DNA of 64,000 nucleotides from an uncultured Saprospiraceae bacterium (GTDB lineage: Bacteria; Bacteroidota; Bacteroidia; Chitinophagales; Saprospiraceae): NCBI GenBank assembly GCA_937934275.1, contig CALHAM010000060.1, positions 1-64,000 on the forward strand, written 5' to 3'. The notes below the pieces were generated by a model. That model was not told the DNA's origin. It did no database searches and worked only from the letters and a program-made list of their open reading frames with translations. Both the position numbers and the translations under genes were made by a program. This document shows, piece by piece, positions 8,166-18,117 of the stretch (position 1 is the stretch's first letter; each line of letters begins with the position of its first letter).

Positions 8166-9023
8166 ATGGGTCAAAAAACAAATCCAATCGGCAATCGCTT
8201 AGGCATCATCCGCGGCTGGGACTCCAACTGGTTCGCTGATAAAGACTATGCCCTCAAGGTCGTTGAAGACGAAAAAATTCGCGCCTACTTGCGCGCTCGT
8301 CGCCCTAAAACCGTAGCGGCCGATCCGCGCGAGCGCAACAAGCCTTTCCAGAACGGCATTAGCCGCATAGTGATCGAGCGCACACTCCGCCGAGTAACCG
8401 TAACGGTACACACCAGCCGCCCAGGCATCATCATCGGCAAAGGCGGCAAGGAAGTGGACCTCATCAAAGAAGAGCTTAAATTACTCACGGGCAAAGACGT
8501 CCAAATCAACATCGCCGAAGTGCGCAAGCCTGAATTGGATGCCAACATCGTAGCCGAACAGATAGCTAAGCAAATCGAAGCACGCGTCAACTTCCGCCGC
8601 GCCATTAAGACGGCTATCCAAAGCACCATGCGCGCTGGCGCCGAAGGCATCAAAATCCGCATCAGTGGGCGTTTAGGCGGTGCCGAAATTGCGCGCAGCG
8701 AAGAATACAAGGAAGGACGTACGCCTTTACACACTTTTCGGGCCGACATAGACTACGCCTTGGGCGAAGCCCTGACGGTGTACGGTAAAATCGGCATCAA
8801 AGTGTGGCTCTTCCGCGGCGAAATACTTCAGAAGCGCGAGCTGACCCCCTTCATAGAAACCGAAAGCCAAGACAATCGTCGTTCCGAGCGCGGTGAGCGC
8901 CGCGGTGCAGGCCGCTCCGAGCGTGGAAGTGGCGATCGTGAACGTCGCAGCGGGGGCCGTAGCGAACGCCGTGGGGGCGAACGCCGCAACAGTGGCGAAG
9001 GCGGTGAGCGCCGGCGCCGTTAA
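8166..9023 (+). CDS. rpsC: 30S ribosomal protein S3 with long basic tail
   Basis: mRNA-entry protein of the 30S subunit with a KH domain: [16 protein letters not shown] carries the GxxG loop. It is 285 residues; the conserved fold ends near residue 235. The last ~50 residues are a low-complexity Arg/Gly/Ser/Glu repeat ([19 protein letters not shown] and similar units), roughly 50 longer than E. coli S3. The same kind of tail, with different sequence, occurs on L17 of this cluster. Confidence 0.96.
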   Translation: MGQKTNPIGNRLGIIRGWDSNWFADKDYALKVVEDEKIRAYLRARRPKTVAADPRERNKPFQNGISRIVIERTLRRVTVTVHTSRPGIIIGKGGKEVDLIKEELKLLTGKDVQINIAEVRKPELDANIVAEQIAKQIEARVNFRRAIKTAIQSTMRAGAEGIKIRISGRLGGAEIARSEEYKEGRTPLHTFRADIDYALGEALTVYGKIGIKVWLFRGEILQKRELTPFIETESQDNRRSERGERRGAGRSERGSGDRERRSGGRSERRGGERRNSGEGGERRRR

Positions 9024-9052
9024 AGTCCTTACACCTCCTCAACGGAAAAGCT

Positions 9053-9060
9053 TATCTTTG
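9053..9060 (+). promoter_or_regulatory. Candidate internal -7 box (TATCTTTG) before rplP
   Basis: TATCTTTG fits TAnnTTTG and is followed by GCAGC, as at the main S10 promoter. It lies in the 106-base rpsC-rplP gap, 69 bases before the rplP ATG. No clear -33 TTG is at the expected distance. It may give a secondary transcript for the rplP-onward half of the cluster. Confidence 0.45.
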
Positions 9061-9129
9061 CAGCCCTTTGGATAAACCAGCCTTATAAGCACTACAACAG
9101 ACCGCTCATCTTCTTAAACGATCCACACG

Positions 9130-9549
9130 ATGCTTCAGCCAAAACGTCAGAAATATCGGAAGCAACATAAAGGCCGCAACAGAGGTATCGCCTACAAAGG
9201 CGGCTCTATTGCCTTCGGTACCTTCGGCCTTAAGGCGATGGAACACTCCCGCATCACCAGCCGTCAAATTGAGGCGGCCCGCGTAGCGCTTACGCGCAAC
9301 ATGAAGCGCGAAGGGAAAGTCTGGATACGCATCTTCCCCGATAAACCCATTACCTCAAAACCCGCTGAAGTGCGTATGGGTAAAGGTAAAGGTGCCCTCG
9401 ATCACTATGTGTGCGAAGTACAACCCGGGCGGGTACTCTTTGAAGTAGAGGGCGTAAGCCGAGATCTTGCCTACGAATCACTGCGCAAGGCTGCGCAAAA
9501 ATTGCCCATCCTGTGCAAGATGGTTACTCGTCACGACTACGAAGGATAA
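9130..9549 (+). CDS. rplP: 50S ribosomal protein L16
   Basis: Organises the A-site tRNA elbow region of the 50S subunit. It is 139 residues, with N-terminal [18 protein letters not shown] and the family stretch [25 protein letters not shown]. It follows the longer rpsC-rplP gap. Confidence 0.97.
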   Translation: MLQPKRQKYRKQHKGRNRGIAYKGGSIAFGTFGLKAMEHSRITSRQIEAARVALTRNMKREGKVWIRIFPDKPITSKPAEVRMGKGKGALDHYVCEVQPGRVLFEVEGVSRDLAYESLRKAAQKLPILCKMVTRHDYEG

Positions 9550-9589
9550 TAAATACTCGAAAGGCCTACATCTACATCTGCTGAACGCT

Positions 9590-9850
9590 ATGGCGAAAGA
9601 AAAATTAGCACTGGAAAACTTAGAAATCGGCGACCTACACAACCGCATCAAAGCGATGCAGGACGAATATCTTCGCTTAAAATTCGAGCATGCTTCGCGC
9701 GGTTTGGCCAACCCCATGGAACTGCGCCGCCTGCGTCGCGATATAGCGCGCTACCACACCGAAGTACGCCGACGTGAGTTAGCAGCCATGTCGCCCGACG
9801 AACTGGCCATGCGCACCAAACTCGTCGCTCGCCGGCGCCGTCAGCGTTAA
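9590..9850 (+). CDS. rpmC: 50S ribosomal protein L29
   Basis: Two-helix protein near the tunnel exit. It is 86 residues from the ATG at 9590; the open frame extends upstream but the extension overlaps rplP and is not L29-like. The Bacteroidota form has a longer N-terminus than the ~63-residue E. coli protein. The core LRLKFEHASRGLANPMELRRLRRDIARY is recognisable. Confidence 0.93.
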   Translation: MAKEKLALENLEIGDLHNRIKAMQDEYLRLKFEHASRGLANPMELRRLRRDIARYHTEVRRRELAAMSPDELAMRTKLVARRRRQR

Positions 9851-9892
9851 AATCATTCTTCTTGACTTAATTACATCGCACTCACTTCTGAC

Positions 9893-10156
9893 ATGGAAGG
9901 AACTGTTAGAAAACTCCGCAAACAAAAAATAGGCGTTGTGGTGTCCACCAAGATGAATAAGACCATCTCTGTATTGGTAGAGCGCCGCCTCATGCACCCG
10001 CTGTATGGCAAGTTCGTTAAGCGCTCCAAAAAATTCATGGTGCACGACGAAGAAAACACCTGTAATGTCGGAGACAAAGTACGCATCATGGAAACTCGAC
10101 CGCTCAGCCGACACAAGCGCTGGCGCTTGGTCGAAATCATAGAACGCGCAAAGTAA
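9893..10156 (+). CDS. rpsQ: 30S ribosomal protein S17
   Basis: OB-fold primary binder of 16S rRNA. It is 87 residues. [19 protein letters not shown] and the ending [20 protein letters not shown] are diagnostic. Confidence 0.97.
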   Translation: MEGTVRKLRKQKIGVVVSTKMNKTISVLVERRLMHPLYGKFVKRSKKFMVHDEENTCNVGDKVRIMETRPLSRHKRWRLVEIIERAK

Positions 10157-10208
10157 CCCTCGATAAGCAGCTCTCAGTGCTCGTTTATCGCTTAAAGATA
10201 CATCCATC

Positions 10209-10574
10209 ATGATCCAGCAAGAATCTCGTCTGAACGTAGCCGATAACTCCGGCGCTAAAGAAGTGCTGTGTATTCGAGTGCTCGGAAGCACCCGGCAGCG
10301 CTACGCTAGTGTAGGCGACAAGATTGTGGTGACGGTCAAAGACGCCACACCCGGCGGTATAAAAAAAGGCACCGTCTCCAAAGCCGTTATCGTTCGCACG
10401 CGCAAGGAAGTCCGCCGTAAAGATGGTTCCTACATACGCTTTGACGACAACGCCGTAGTGTTGCTCAATGCTGCCGATGAGCCGCGAGGCACCCGCATTT
10501 TTGGGCCAGTAGCTCGCGAACTTCGCGACAGAAACTACAGCCGTATCGTCTCGTTGGCTCCTGAAGTGCTTTAA
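10209..10574 (+). CDS. rplN: 50S ribosomal protein L14
   Basis: Interface protein contacting 16S rRNA h14 and the docking site of RsfS. It is 121 residues, full length. Motifs are [18 protein letters not shown], the loop [17 protein letters not shown], and the ending IVSLAPEVL. Confidence 0.98.
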   Translation: MIQQESRLNVADNSGAKEVLCIRVLGSTRQRYASVGDKIVVTVKDATPGGIKKGTVSKAVIVRTRKEVRRKDGSYIRFDDNAVVLLNAADEPRGTRIFGPVARELRDRNYSRIVSLAPEVL

Positions 10575-10598
10575 ACACATTACAATCCTTGCAGAAAA

Positions 10599-10940
10599 AT
10601 GGCAACAAAATCAAATACTAAACGTCACAAGCCTAAATTGCACGTTCGCACGGGCGACACCGTGATGGTCATTGCCGGCGACGACAAGGGCAAGACGGGT
10701 ACTGTGCTTCAGGTCTTTCCAGACAAGATGCGCGCTATCGTCGAAGGGGTCAACATTGTGTACAAACACGTGAAAGCCACTGCTGAGCAAGAAGGCGGCA
10801 TTCAAGAGATGTCAGCCCCCGTGCACGTGTCCAACTTGATGCTCCTCGATCCTAAGACAGGTGAGCCTACGCGTATTGGCCGCCGTTTAGAGAACGGCAA
10901 GCTCGTGCGCTATTCCAAAAAAACTGGTAATATCCTCTAA
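10599..10940 (+). CDS. rplX: 50S ribosomal protein L24
   Basis: KOW-domain protein that nucleates 50S assembly. It is 113 residues. The KOW motif ([20 protein letters not shown]) and [10 protein letters not shown] are clear. It ends two bases before rplE. Confidence 0.96.
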   Translation: MATKSNTKRHKPKLHVRTGDTVMVIAGDDKGKTGTVLQVFPDKMRAIVEGVNIVYKHVKATAEQEGGIQEMSAPVHVSNLMLLDPKTGEPTRIGRRLENGKLVRYSKKTGNIL

Positions 10941-10942
10941 AG

Positions 10943-11491
10943 ATGGCATACGTAGTTCGTCTTAAAGAAAAATATCGCAAAGAAGTCGTGCCGGCGCTCA
11001 TGCAGCAGTTTGGCTACAAAAACACCCTGCAGGCTCCTCGGTTGGTAAAAATATGCCTCAATCAGGGCGTGGGCGAAGCCACAGGCGATAAAAAACTCAT
11101 AGATAACGCCTTAGCCGAAATGACCCTGATTGCCGGACAAAAAGCCGTAGCCACCCGTGCGCGCCGCTCAGTATCCAACTTCAAACTGCGCGAAGGCATG
11201 CCCATCGGAGTGCGCGTTACACTGCGCGGCGACCGCATGTACGAGTTTTTGGACCGACTGATTCACGTCGCTTTGCCTCGTGTGCGCGACTTCCGCGGCA
11301 TCAACGACAAATCCTTCGACGGCCGCGGCAACTACAACATGGGCCTTACCGAACAAATCGTTTTTCCCGAAATTGATTTGGAGAAGGTGTCGCGCGTCAC
11401 AGGTATGGACATCACATTTGTCACTACCGCCAAAACTGATGCCGAAGCCCTGGCCCTACTCAAGGCTTTGGGTCTTCCCTTCAAAAAATAA
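10943..11491 (+). CDS. rplE: 50S ribosomal protein L5
   Basis: 5S rRNA-binding protein that contacts P-site tRNA. It is 182 residues. [11 protein letters not shown] near the N-terminus, then [19 protein letters not shown] and the C-terminal [11 protein letters not shown] are typical. Confidence 0.97.
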   Translation: MAYVVRLKEKYRKEVVPALMQQFGYKNTLQAPRLVKICLNQGVGEATGDKKLIDNALAEMTLIAGQKAVATRARRSVSNFKLREGMPIGVRVTLRGDRMYEFLDRLIHVALPRVRDFRGINDKSFDGRGNYNMGLTEQIVFPEIDLEKVSRVTGMDITFVTTAKTDAEALALLKALGLPFKK

Positions 11492-11526
11492 ATTCTCGAC
11501 GCTCCTCCAATCCTTGCATATTTACT

Positions 11527-11796
11527 ATGGCAAAAAAATCTATCATCGCTCGCGAACGTAAACGCGCCCGCTTAGTAGCCAAATACGCCGATCTGCGCAA
11601 ACGCCTTAAAGAAGCCGGCGACTACGAAGCGCTCGACAAACTACCGCGCAACGCTAGCCCCGTGCGCCAACACAATCGCTGCATGCTTACCGGGCGCCCC
11701 AGAGGCTACATGCGTCGCTTTGGCCTGTGTAGAGTCAAATTTCGCGAGATGGCATTGGAAGGAAAAATCCCGGGCGTAACCAAAGCTTCCTGGTAA
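11527..11796 (+). CDS. rpsN: 30S ribosomal protein S14 (zinc-independent form)
   Basis: 30S head protein near the A site. It is 89 residues, the long zinc-free type: the CxxC pairs of the short form are missing, with single cysteines in [20 protein letters not shown]. Its position between L5 and S8 is standard. Confidence 0.96.
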   Translation: MAKKSIIARERKRARLVAKYADLRKRLKEAGDYEALDKLPRNASPVRQHNRCMLTGRPRGYMRRFGLCRVKFREMALEGKIPGVTKASW

Positions 11797-11847
11797 TCTT
11801 AATGGGCCTACCGCCTTATTGCACCACCACTCAACTCTTGCAACAAT

Positions 11848-12258
11848 ATGCACGTTACCGATCCGATAGCAGATTACCTCACCCGCATTCGCAACGCGCA
11901 AATGGCGGGGCATCGCATCGTGGAAATACCCGCATCCAAGCTGAAAAAACGCATCACCGAAATCTTGTACGACCAAGGGTACATTCTTAAATACGCTTTT
12001 GAAGATACCCACCCCGAATACAAACAGGGGGTTATCAAAATTGCACTCAAGTACGACCCCGTTACCAAGAAGCCCGTCATCCGCGAGCTAGTGCGCCTTA
12101 GCCGACCCGGCCTTCGCAAATTCGCTGGCGTCTCCGAAATTCCGCGCATCATCAACGGCCTGGGCATCTTGATCCTCTCTACCTCAAAAGGCGTGATGAC
12201 CGACAAACAAGCGCGCGAACACAACGTGGGCGGAGAAATGCTCTGCTACGTATATTGA
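11848..12258 (+). CDS. rpsH: 30S ribosomal protein S8
   Basis: Central-domain 16S rRNA binder; in E. coli it also represses the spc operon. It is 136 residues. DPIADYLTRIRNAQMAGH, then the C-terminal STSKGVMTDKQAREHNVGGE, is diagnostic. I could not see an S8-binding-like element in the L24-L5 spacer, which is only two bases. Confidence 0.97.
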   Translation: MHVTDPIADYLTRIRNAQMAGHRIVEIPASKLKKRITEILYDQGYILKYAFEDTHPEYKQGVIKIALKYDPVTKKPVIRELVRLSRPGLRKFAGVSEIPRIINGLGILILSTSKGVMTDKQAREHNVGGEMLCYVY

Positions 12259-12294
12259 TACAACGACATTCTTTTAACCGAACCATCACACGCC

Positions 12295-12855
12295 ATGTCT
12301 CGGATTGGTAAATTGCCGATACCCTTACCTCCTAAGGTGGAAGTAAGCATCGCTTCCGATAACACTGTCACCGTCAAAGGCCCAAAAGGTACTCTGACGC
12401 GTAAATTTGATCCCGACATTAAGATTCAAATGGAAGCCGGACAAATTTTAGTCACTCGTCCGACCGACCAAAAGCGCCACCGTTCGCTCCACGGCCTATA
12501 TCGCGCCTTGCTCAACAACATGGTTAAAGGCGTTAGCGAAGGCTTCCAAAAAGAAATGCAGATTGTAGGTGTCGGCTTTCGCGTGGAAAACCAAGGTAAC
12601 TTGGTAACCTTCTCTCTGGGCTATTCGCACCCGGTAGTCTTCGCCATTCCGCCCGAAATTAAGGTAACGACGGCTATGGAGAAAGGCTCGCCGCCCTCCA
12701 TTCGCTTAGAGTGCCACGACAATGAGCTGCTCGGCCAAGTTTGTGCCAAAATACGCTCCTTCCGTAAGCCAGAGCCTTACAAAGGCAAGGGCATTATGTT
12801 CAAAGGCGAAGTGATCCGCCGCAAAGCCGGCAAAACCGCTGGAGGTAAGAAGTAA
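12295..12855 (+). CDS. rplF: 50S ribosomal protein L6
   Basis: Two-domain protein near the sarcin-ricin loop and factor-binding site. It is 186 residues. It begins SRIGKLPIPLPPKVEV and has the C-terminal signature KPEPYKGKGIMFKGE. Confidence 0.97.
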   Translation: MSRIGKLPIPLPPKVEVSIASDNTVTVKGPKGTLTRKFDPDIKIQMEAGQILVTRPTDQKRHRSLHGLYRALLNNMVKGVSEGFQKEMQIVGVGFRVENQGNLVTFSLGYSHPVVFAIPPEIKVTTAMEKGSPPSIRLECHDNELLGQVCAKIRSFRKPEPYKGKGIMFKGEVIRRKAGKTAGGKK

Positions 12856-12917
12856 CGGCTCGCATTCGAATCATCTTTTCCGGTCGGCAATCGGAATAAA
12901 CTTATACGACAATAGCA

Positions 12918-13268
12918 ATGAAACGCACGCGACAAGAAAACAGAAAGCGCATCCACCTGCGCATTCGCAAAAAGATTATAGGCACTCCTCAGCGCCCGCG
13001 CTTGAGTGTGTACCGCTCCAATAAAGACATCTATTGCCAAGTGATCGATGACACTCGAGGGCACACTTTGGCGGCAGCTTCTTCGCGCGAGCTGAACGGA
13101 GCTAGCGGGACTAAAACCGAAAAAGCCTACCAAGTGGGCAAGCTCATCGCCGAAAAAACTAAAGCCTGTGGCATCGAAGCCGTAGTGTTCGACCGCGGTG
13201 GCTATCTGTACCACGGGCGCGTCAAAGCGCTGGCCGAAGGCGCGCGCGAAGGCGGCCTAAATTTTTAA
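12918..13268 (+). CDS. rplR: 50S ribosomal protein L18
   Basis: 5S rRNA binder in the central protuberance. It is 116 residues. [20 protein letters not shown] and the C-terminal [20 protein letters not shown] are standard. Confidence 0.97.
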   Translation: MKRTRQENRKRIHLRIRKKIIGTPQRPRLSVYRSNKDIYCQVIDDTRGHTLAAASSRELNGASGTKTEKAYQVGKLIAEKTKACGIEAVVFDRGGYLYHGRVKALAEGAREGGLNF

Positions 13269-13308
13269 CCTTCATTACCAGGCACAACATCAACGCGATA
13301 GCTAAACA

Positions 13309-13830
13309 ATGGCGAAGCAAGAAGCAGAAAAAGTAAAAGTTTCCGAAGTTTCCGAACTAAAGGAAAAGCTCGTCTCTCTCAACCGCGTGGCTAAAGTAAC
13401 CAAAGGCGGACGCACGTTCAGCTTCTCTGCCGTGGTAGTGCTGGGCGACGGCCAAGGCACCATTGGGCATGGCTTGGGCAAAGCCCGTGAAGTTCAAGAG
13501 GCCATCGGTAAAGCCATAAAAGACGCGGAGAAAAACCTCATTCGCGTTCCCATCATTAACGGCACTATTCCACACGAGGCCTACGGTAAGTACGGCGCAG
13601 GGCGCGTGTTTATCAAGCCCGCCGCTCACGGTACGGGAGTTATTGCGGGTGGCGCTATGCGCGCTGTGCTGGAAATGGCTGGTGTTCAGGACGTGTTGGC
13701 CAAAGCCATCGGCTCGTCCAATCCGCACAATGTGGTCAAAGCCACCATCAAAGCCCTGCAAAGCCTGCGTAGCCCGGCCGAAGTAGCCCGCCAACGCGGT
13801 ATCTCTATGGAAAAACTGTTCAATGGCTAA
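13309..13830 (+). CDS. rpsE: 30S ribosomal protein S5
   Basis: Fidelity and mRNA-helicase protein at the entry channel. It is 173 residues. The double-stranded-RNA-type N-domain ([20 protein letters not shown]) and the C-domain ([19 protein letters not shown]) are complete. rpmD starts four bases after it. Confidence 0.97.
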   Translation: MAKQEAEKVKVSEVSELKEKLVSLNRVAKVTKGGRTFSFSAVVVLGDGQGTIGHGLGKAREVQEAIGKAIKDAEKNLIRVPIINGTIPHEAYGKYGAGRVFIKPAAHGTGVIAGGAMRAVLEMAGVQDVLAKAIGSSNPHNVVKATIKALQSLRSPAEVARQRGISMEKLFNG

Positions 13831-13833
13831 ACC

Positions 13834-14013
13834 ATGAGTAAGCTGAAAATCACCCTGGTAAAAAGCCCCATCGATCGTTCTAAACGGCAGAAAGCCACTT
13901 TAGTAGCCTTAGGCTTTCATAGAGTGAATCAGACGGTCGAACACGACGACACACCGCAAATACGCGGTATGCTTCGCAAAGTGGAGCACTTAGTGCAGAT
14001 ACAGTCTCATTAA
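13834..14013 (+). CDS. rpmD: 50S ribosomal protein L30
   Basis: 59-residue small 50S protein, normal size for L30. It reads [20 protein letters not shown], then the helix with TLVALGF, and ends [14 protein letters not shown]. It lies in the conserved rpsE-rpmD-rplO order, three bases after the rpsE stop. Confidence 0.95.
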   Translation: MSKLKITLVKSPIDRSKRQKATLVALGFHRVNQTVEHDDTPQIRGMLRKVEHLVQIQSH

Positions 14014-14042
14014 TCCGCAAACCTTTCTTCGAGCAAAAAGCA

Positions 14043-14489
14043 ATGGAACTCGGAAATCTACGCCCGGCTCCCGGGTCAGTCAAAACGCGCAAGCGAATCG
14101 GTCGCGGCCCAGGTTCGGGCTTAGGCGGCACGTCGACGCGCGGCCATAAAGGCGACAAATCGCGCAGCGGTGCTCGCCTAAAGCGCAACTTTGAAGGCGG
14201 ACAGACGCCCATGCAGCGCCGCCTACCTAAACGCGGCTTCAAGAACATCAACCGCGTAGAGTACGTCGCCCTCAACCTCGATCGCTTGCAACAGCTGGTC
14301 GAGCAGACGGGTCAAACGACCTTCGACGTGCCCACGCTGGTCGCTTTAGGTGTCATGCGCGACGGAGACAAAATCAAAGTGCTGGGCCGCGGCGCCCTTT
14401 CCGCCAAAGTTGAACTGACCGTTCACGCAACTTCGGCCAAAGCTAAGAGCGCCATCGAAGCCCTTGGCGGCACCATTCAACTCGTCTAA
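14043..14489 (+). CDS. rplO: 50S ribosomal protein L15
   Basis: Late-assembly 50S protein. It is 148 residues. The Gly/Arg-rich N-terminal extension (KRIGRGPGSGLGGTSTRGHKGDKSRSG) and the C-terminal ALGGTIQLV are typical. It ends 16 bases before secY. Confidence 0.97.
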   Translation: MELGNLRPAPGSVKTRKRIGRGPGSGLGGTSTRGHKGDKSRSGARLKRNFEGGQTPMQRRLPKRGFKNINRVEYVALNLDRLQQLVEQTGQTTFDVPTLVALGVMRDGDKIKVLGRGALSAKVELTVHATSAKAKSAIEALGGTIQLV

Positions 14490-14505
14490 AATTCAGGTCT
14501 GGCGC

Positions 14506-15870
14506 ATGAAACTTATCACCGTTATCAAGAATATCTGGAGCATCCAGGAACTGCGCGAGCGCATACTGTTCACGCTTTTGCTCATCTTGGTCTATCGCGT
14601 CGGGACTTTCATCGTTCTTCCGGGCGTAGTTCCCGCTGCCTTAGAGCGCGCCGCTTCCAATCGGAGCGCCAACGACCTGTTGGGCTTGATCAACGTCTTT
14701 ACGGGTGGCGCCTTCGACAACGCGGCCATCTTTGCCTTGGGCGTCATGCCCTATATTACAGCGTCGATTATTGTACAGTTGTTGGGCTTTGCTGTGCCCT
14801 ACTTTCAGCGCCTCCAAACCCGCGAAGGGGAAAGTGGCCGTAAGCGCCTCAACCAAATTACCCGTCTACTCACAGTAGCCATCACACTCGTGCAAGGTGG
14901 CGGCTATCTGCAACTGGTCTCTAGCCTGCCGGGAGCGGTCTCTCCCGATGTCCCACAAGGCCTGTTTTGGTTCTCCAACATCATCATCCTGACCGCAGGA
15001 ACGATATTCTGTATGTGGTTGGGCGAGCGCATCACCGACAAAGGCATCGGCAACGGCATCTCGCTGATTATCATGGTAGGTATTATCGCTCGACTGCCTC
15101 AGGCTTTTGTCTTTGAATTTCAAAAGCTGTTTGGCGACAACCAGCTGCTCCTGTTCTTTGTTGAGCTGGCTTTCTTTTTCGCCATCGTGATGCTGACGGT
15201 GCTGGTTATTCAGGGCGTCCGCCGCATACCTATCCAATTTGCTAAGCGTATGGTCGGGCGCACTGGCGGCGGTCTGCCTCAGGCGAGTGCTCGCGACTAC
15301 TTGCCGCTTAAGGTCAACTCCGCTGGCGTCATGCCCATCATTTTTGCTCAGGCGCTGATGTTCTTGCCGGCTACCGCCCTTCAATACTTTGCCGGTGCCG
15401 ATGCTCGAGGTGTAGGCCTGCGCACGTTCAACGATATTTACTCCCTCGGCTACAATGCGGTATTCTTTATCCTCATCGTGGTTTTCACGTATGTATATAC
15501 CGCCTTGATGATAAACCCGACCAACTACGCCGAATATTTAAAGCGCAGCAATGGATTCATTCCGGGTGTAAAACCCGGGGAGCCTACTGCGGCATACATC
15601 GATACCATCATGACGCGCATTACCTTGCCTGGCGCCATTTTCCTCGGTGCCATCGGCATCTTGCCTTCCGTAGCTGCATCGCTGGGGGTCAACCAGCAAT
15701 TTGCCCTTTTCTTCGGTGGCACCACTCTCCTCATCATGATCGGTGTAGCTTTGGATACGCTTCAGGTAATAGAAAGCTATTTGCTCACTAAAAAGTACGA
15801 TGGCCTGATTAAGTCGGGTCGCATCCAAGGGCGAACCACCCAAGGGCTTCAGATTGGTCAACCGCAATAA
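14506..15870 (+). CDS. secY: Preprotein translocase subunit SecY
   Basis: Channel of the Sec translocase in the inner membrane. It is 454 residues from the ATG at 14506; an upstream in-frame ATG overlaps rplO and adds a non-SecY stretch. About ten membrane segments are visible. The N-terminus IWSIQELRERILFTLLLILVYR, the plug-region GVMPYITASIIVQLL, the loop around RRIPIQFAKRMVG and the C-terminal YLLTKKYDGLIKSGRI are all family features. Confidence 0.96.
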   Translation: MKLITVIKNIWSIQELRERILFTLLLILVYRVGTFIVLPGVVPAALERAASNRSANDLLGLINVFTGGAFDNAAIFALGVMPYITASIIVQLLGFAVPYFQRLQTREGESGRKRLNQITRLLTVAITLVQGGGYLQLVSSLPGAVSPDVPQGLFWFSNIIILTAGTIFCMWLGERITDKGIGNGISLIIMVGIIARLPQAFVFEFQKLFGDNQLLLFFVELAFFFAIVMLTVLVIQGVRRIPIQFAKRMVGRTGGGLPQASARDYLPLKVNSAGVMPIIFAQALMFLPATALQYFAGADARGVGLRTFNDIYSLGYNAVFFILIVVFTYVYTALMINPTNYAEYLKRSNGFIPGVKPGEPTAAYIDTIMTRITLPGAIFLGAIGILPSVAASLGVNQQFALFFGGTTLLIMIGVALDTLQVIESYLLTKKYDGLIKSGRIQGRTTQGLQIGQPQ

Positions 15871-15889
15871 GTGACATACCCCGACTTTT

Positions 15890-16756
15890 ATGGGCTTTTT
15901 TAGCAGCACGGCGCAAGGCAAAAAGATTTATCACAAAACCGATGAGGAAGTGGAACTCATGCGTGCCGCTAATCTCATCGTGTCTAAAACCTTGGCGCAC
16001 GTTGCTACTTTACTCAAGCCTGGAGTAACGGGTAAAGCCTTAGACAAAGCGGCCGAAACTTTTATCCGAGACCTCGGCGGCCGCCCTGCCTTTAAAGGCT
16101 ACAACGGCTTCCCAGCTTCGCTGTGCATCTCGTACAACGATATTGTTGTGCACGGCATTCCGAGTAGCCGCGAGTTTCGAGAGGACGATATCGTCTCCGT
16201 AGACTGCGGAGTAGAATGGCAAGGCTACTACGGCGACGCTGCTTTTACCTTCGCTTTAGGCGCTGTTCCTCAGCCAACTCTTGAACTGTTAGAAGTTACC
16301 TATGCTTCGCTGTATCGCGGCATCGAACAAGCCATCGTGGGCAAACGCATCGGCGACATTGCCTTTGCTATTCAGCATTACTGCGAGCGCGAACATCCGT
16401 ATACTGTGGTGCGCGAACTGGTTGGTCACGGCATCGGGCGTTCCTTGCACGAAGAACCTGAAGTGCCTAATTACGGCAAACGCGGCCAAGGCCTGCTCCT
16501 TCAAGACGGCCTCACCTTAGCTATCGAACCCATGGTCAATATGGGACGCCGCGAGGTCTATCAGAGCGACGACGGCTGGACGATACATACCCGTGACGGC
16601 AAACCTAGCGCTCATTTCGAGCACTCGGTTGCTGTACGCAAGGGCCAAGCTGATGTTCTCTCCACCCATGAGTTTATTCATGAGGCGATAAAAAATAATC
16701 CGAACTTGAAAACAGTTTCGCCGAAAAGTGAGAACTTTGCAGCCCAAAAAAATTAA
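15890..16756 (+). CDS. map: Type I methionine aminopeptidase
   Basis: Removes the initiator methionine from new proteins. It is 288 residues. The metal ligands are in place: two Asp in VDCGVEWQGYYGDAAFTF, His in ELVGHGIGRSLHEEP, Glu in LAIEPMVNMG and Glu in HFEHSVAV. The gene follows secY directly; adk, which lies between them in many bacteria, is missing here. The C-terminal ~25 residues are a non-conserved tail. Confidence 0.95.
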   Translation: MGFFSSTAQGKKIYHKTDEEVELMRAANLIVSKTLAHVATLLKPGVTGKALDKAAETFIRDLGGRPAFKGYNGFPASLCISYNDIVVHGIPSSREFREDDIVSVDCGVEWQGYYGDAAFTFALGAVPQPTLELLEVTYASLYRGIEQAIVGKRIGDIAFAIQHYCEREHPYTVVRELVGHGIGRSLHEEPEVPNYGKRGQGLLLQDGLTLAIEPMVNMGRREVYQSDDGWTIHTRDGKPSAHFEHSVAVRKGQADVLSTHEFIHEAIKNNPNLKTVSPKSENFAAQKN

Positions 16757-16765
16757 TGTCGGAGT

Positions 16766-16984
16766 ATGCCTAAAGATGATTTGATACGTCAAGATGGAGT
16801 GGTGACGGAGGCGCTTGCCAACGCTTCCTTCCGCGTTCGTCTGGAAAATGACCACGTCATCCTGGCAACCATTTCCGGCAAAATGCGCATGCATTACATT
16901 CGCATTCTACCCGGCGACAAAGTTTCCGTTGAAATGTCTCCCTACGACCTAACCCGAGGACGCATCGTTTATCGCTATAAGTAA
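16766..16984 (+). CDS. infA: Translation initiation factor IF-1
   Basis: OB-fold factor that blocks the A site during initiation. It is 72 residues, full length. [20 protein letters not shown] and the ending [13 protein letters not shown] are diagnostic. It follows map by nine bases. Confidence 0.97.
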   Translation: MPKDDLIRQDGVVTEALANASFRVRLENDHVILATISGKMRMHYIRILPGDKVSVEMSPYDLTRGRIVYRYK

Positions 16985-17023
16985 TTCGCCATTCAAACCG
17001 TTACTGCATCACAAGGAGTTGTC

Positions 17024-17140
17024 ATGAAAGTCAAGCCGTCCGTTAAGAAGCGCTCCGCCGATTGCAAAATAGTGCGTCGGAAAGGCCGCATTTACGTTAT
17101 TAACAAGAAAAATCCAAAGTTCAAGCAACGCCAAGGATAA
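17024..17140 (+). CDS. rpmJ: 50S ribosomal protein L36 (zinc-less form)
   Basis: 38 residues, beginning [20 protein letters not shown] and ending NPKFKQRQG. Of the four zinc ligands of classical L36 (three Cys, one His) only one Cys remains (C14), so it cannot hold zinc in the usual way. This zinc-less form is normal for Bacteroidota. The AAGGAG seven bases before the ATG is a strong Shine-Dalgarno match, rare in this phylum. Confidence 0.93.
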   Translation: MKVKPSVKKRSADCKIVRRKGRIYVINKKNPKFKQRQG

Positions 17141-17213
17141 GCAACCTGATAAAGCAGAGGTGTAGATGAACTTTAAAACTATACATCAACCACTTACGTA
17201 AAGAACAACACAT

Positions 17214-17591
17214 ATGGCACGTATTGCTGGTGTAGACTTGCCACGAAACAAAAGAGGGCTGATTGGGCTTACCTATATATACGGCATAGGCCGATCAACG
17301 GCAAAATCTATTCTAGAGAAAGCGGGTATTGACATCAATGCCAAGATTGACCAGTGGACCGACGAAAACATTAAGACGGTTGCACGCATCATCAGCGAGG
17401 AGTATAAAACTGAAGGCCAGCTGCGTGCAGAGGTTCAAATGAGCATCAAGCGCCTGATGGATATTGGCTGTTACCGCGGACTTCGGCACCGCAAAGGTCT
17501 TCCGGTACGCGGCCAGCGCACCCGCACAAACGCCCGCACGCGCAAAGGCAAGCGCAAAACGGTGGCTAATAAGAAAAAGGCAACTAAGTAA
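17214..17591 (+). CDS. rpsM: 30S ribosomal protein S13
   Basis: 30S head protein that forms intersubunit bridges and contacts P-site tRNA. It is 125 residues. [23 protein letters not shown], a helix-hairpin-helix, and the basic ending [19 protein letters not shown] are typical. Confidence 0.97.
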   Translation: MARIAGVDLPRNKRGLIGLTYIYGIGRSTAKSILEKAGIDINAKIDQWTDENIKTVARIISEEYKTEGQLRAEVQMSIKRLMDIGCYRGLRHRKGLPVRGQRTRTNARTRKGKRKTVANKKKATK

Positions 17592-17677
17592 TATCTGAGA
17601 ACTACTACATAGAGAGGCGACAGCCTAAGTTGTGTATAGGCCTCTTTGTGTTGATTACCTACATCACGTTTCTTCCA

Positions 17678-18070
17678 ATGGCAAAAGCGGCATCTAAAAA
17701 AGTAGTTAAGCGTAAGGTAAAAGTTACGCCGGAAGGCATGGCTTACATCCAATCGAGCTTTAATAACATCATAGTAACCATCACGAACAAGCACGGTGAA
17801 GTGGTGTCATGGTCTTCTGCGGGCAAGTCGGGTTTTCGAGGTTCTAAAAAAAATACTCCCTACGCTGCCCAAGTATCGGCCACAGACGCTGCAAAAGCAG
17901 CCTTTGATGCTGGCATCCGCACCGTTGAGGTTTATGTGAAAGGCCCCGGATCGGGACGTGAAGCGGCTATTCGCGCCATAGACCAAGCCGGTTTGAAAGT
18001 ATCGGTCATTCGCGACGTTACGCCTTTACCGCACAACGGATGTCGCCCACCTAAGCGCCGTCGCGTATAA
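17678..18070 (+). CDS. rpsK: 30S ribosomal protein S11
   Basis: 30S platform protein near the mRNA exit. It is 130 residues from the ATG at 17678. The longer frame adds a hydrophobic stretch with no S11 match. [34 protein letters not shown] and the ending [15 protein letters not shown] mark it. Confidence 0.96.
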   Translation: MAKAASKKVVKRKVKVTPEGMAYIQSSFNNIIVTITNKHGEVVSWSSAGKSGFRGSKKNTPYAAQVSATDAAKAAFDAGIRTVEVYVKGPGSGREAAIRAIDQAGLKVSVIRDVTPLPHNGCRPPKRRRV

Positions 18071-18117
18071 AAAAATTTCTACAATTATAAACTTACTGCC
18101 GTTAAGACACCTCAACA

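Noticed and set aside
14866-15384. 172-codon minus-strand frame inside secY
   Set aside because: Composition is the complement of SecY membrane helices; no family.
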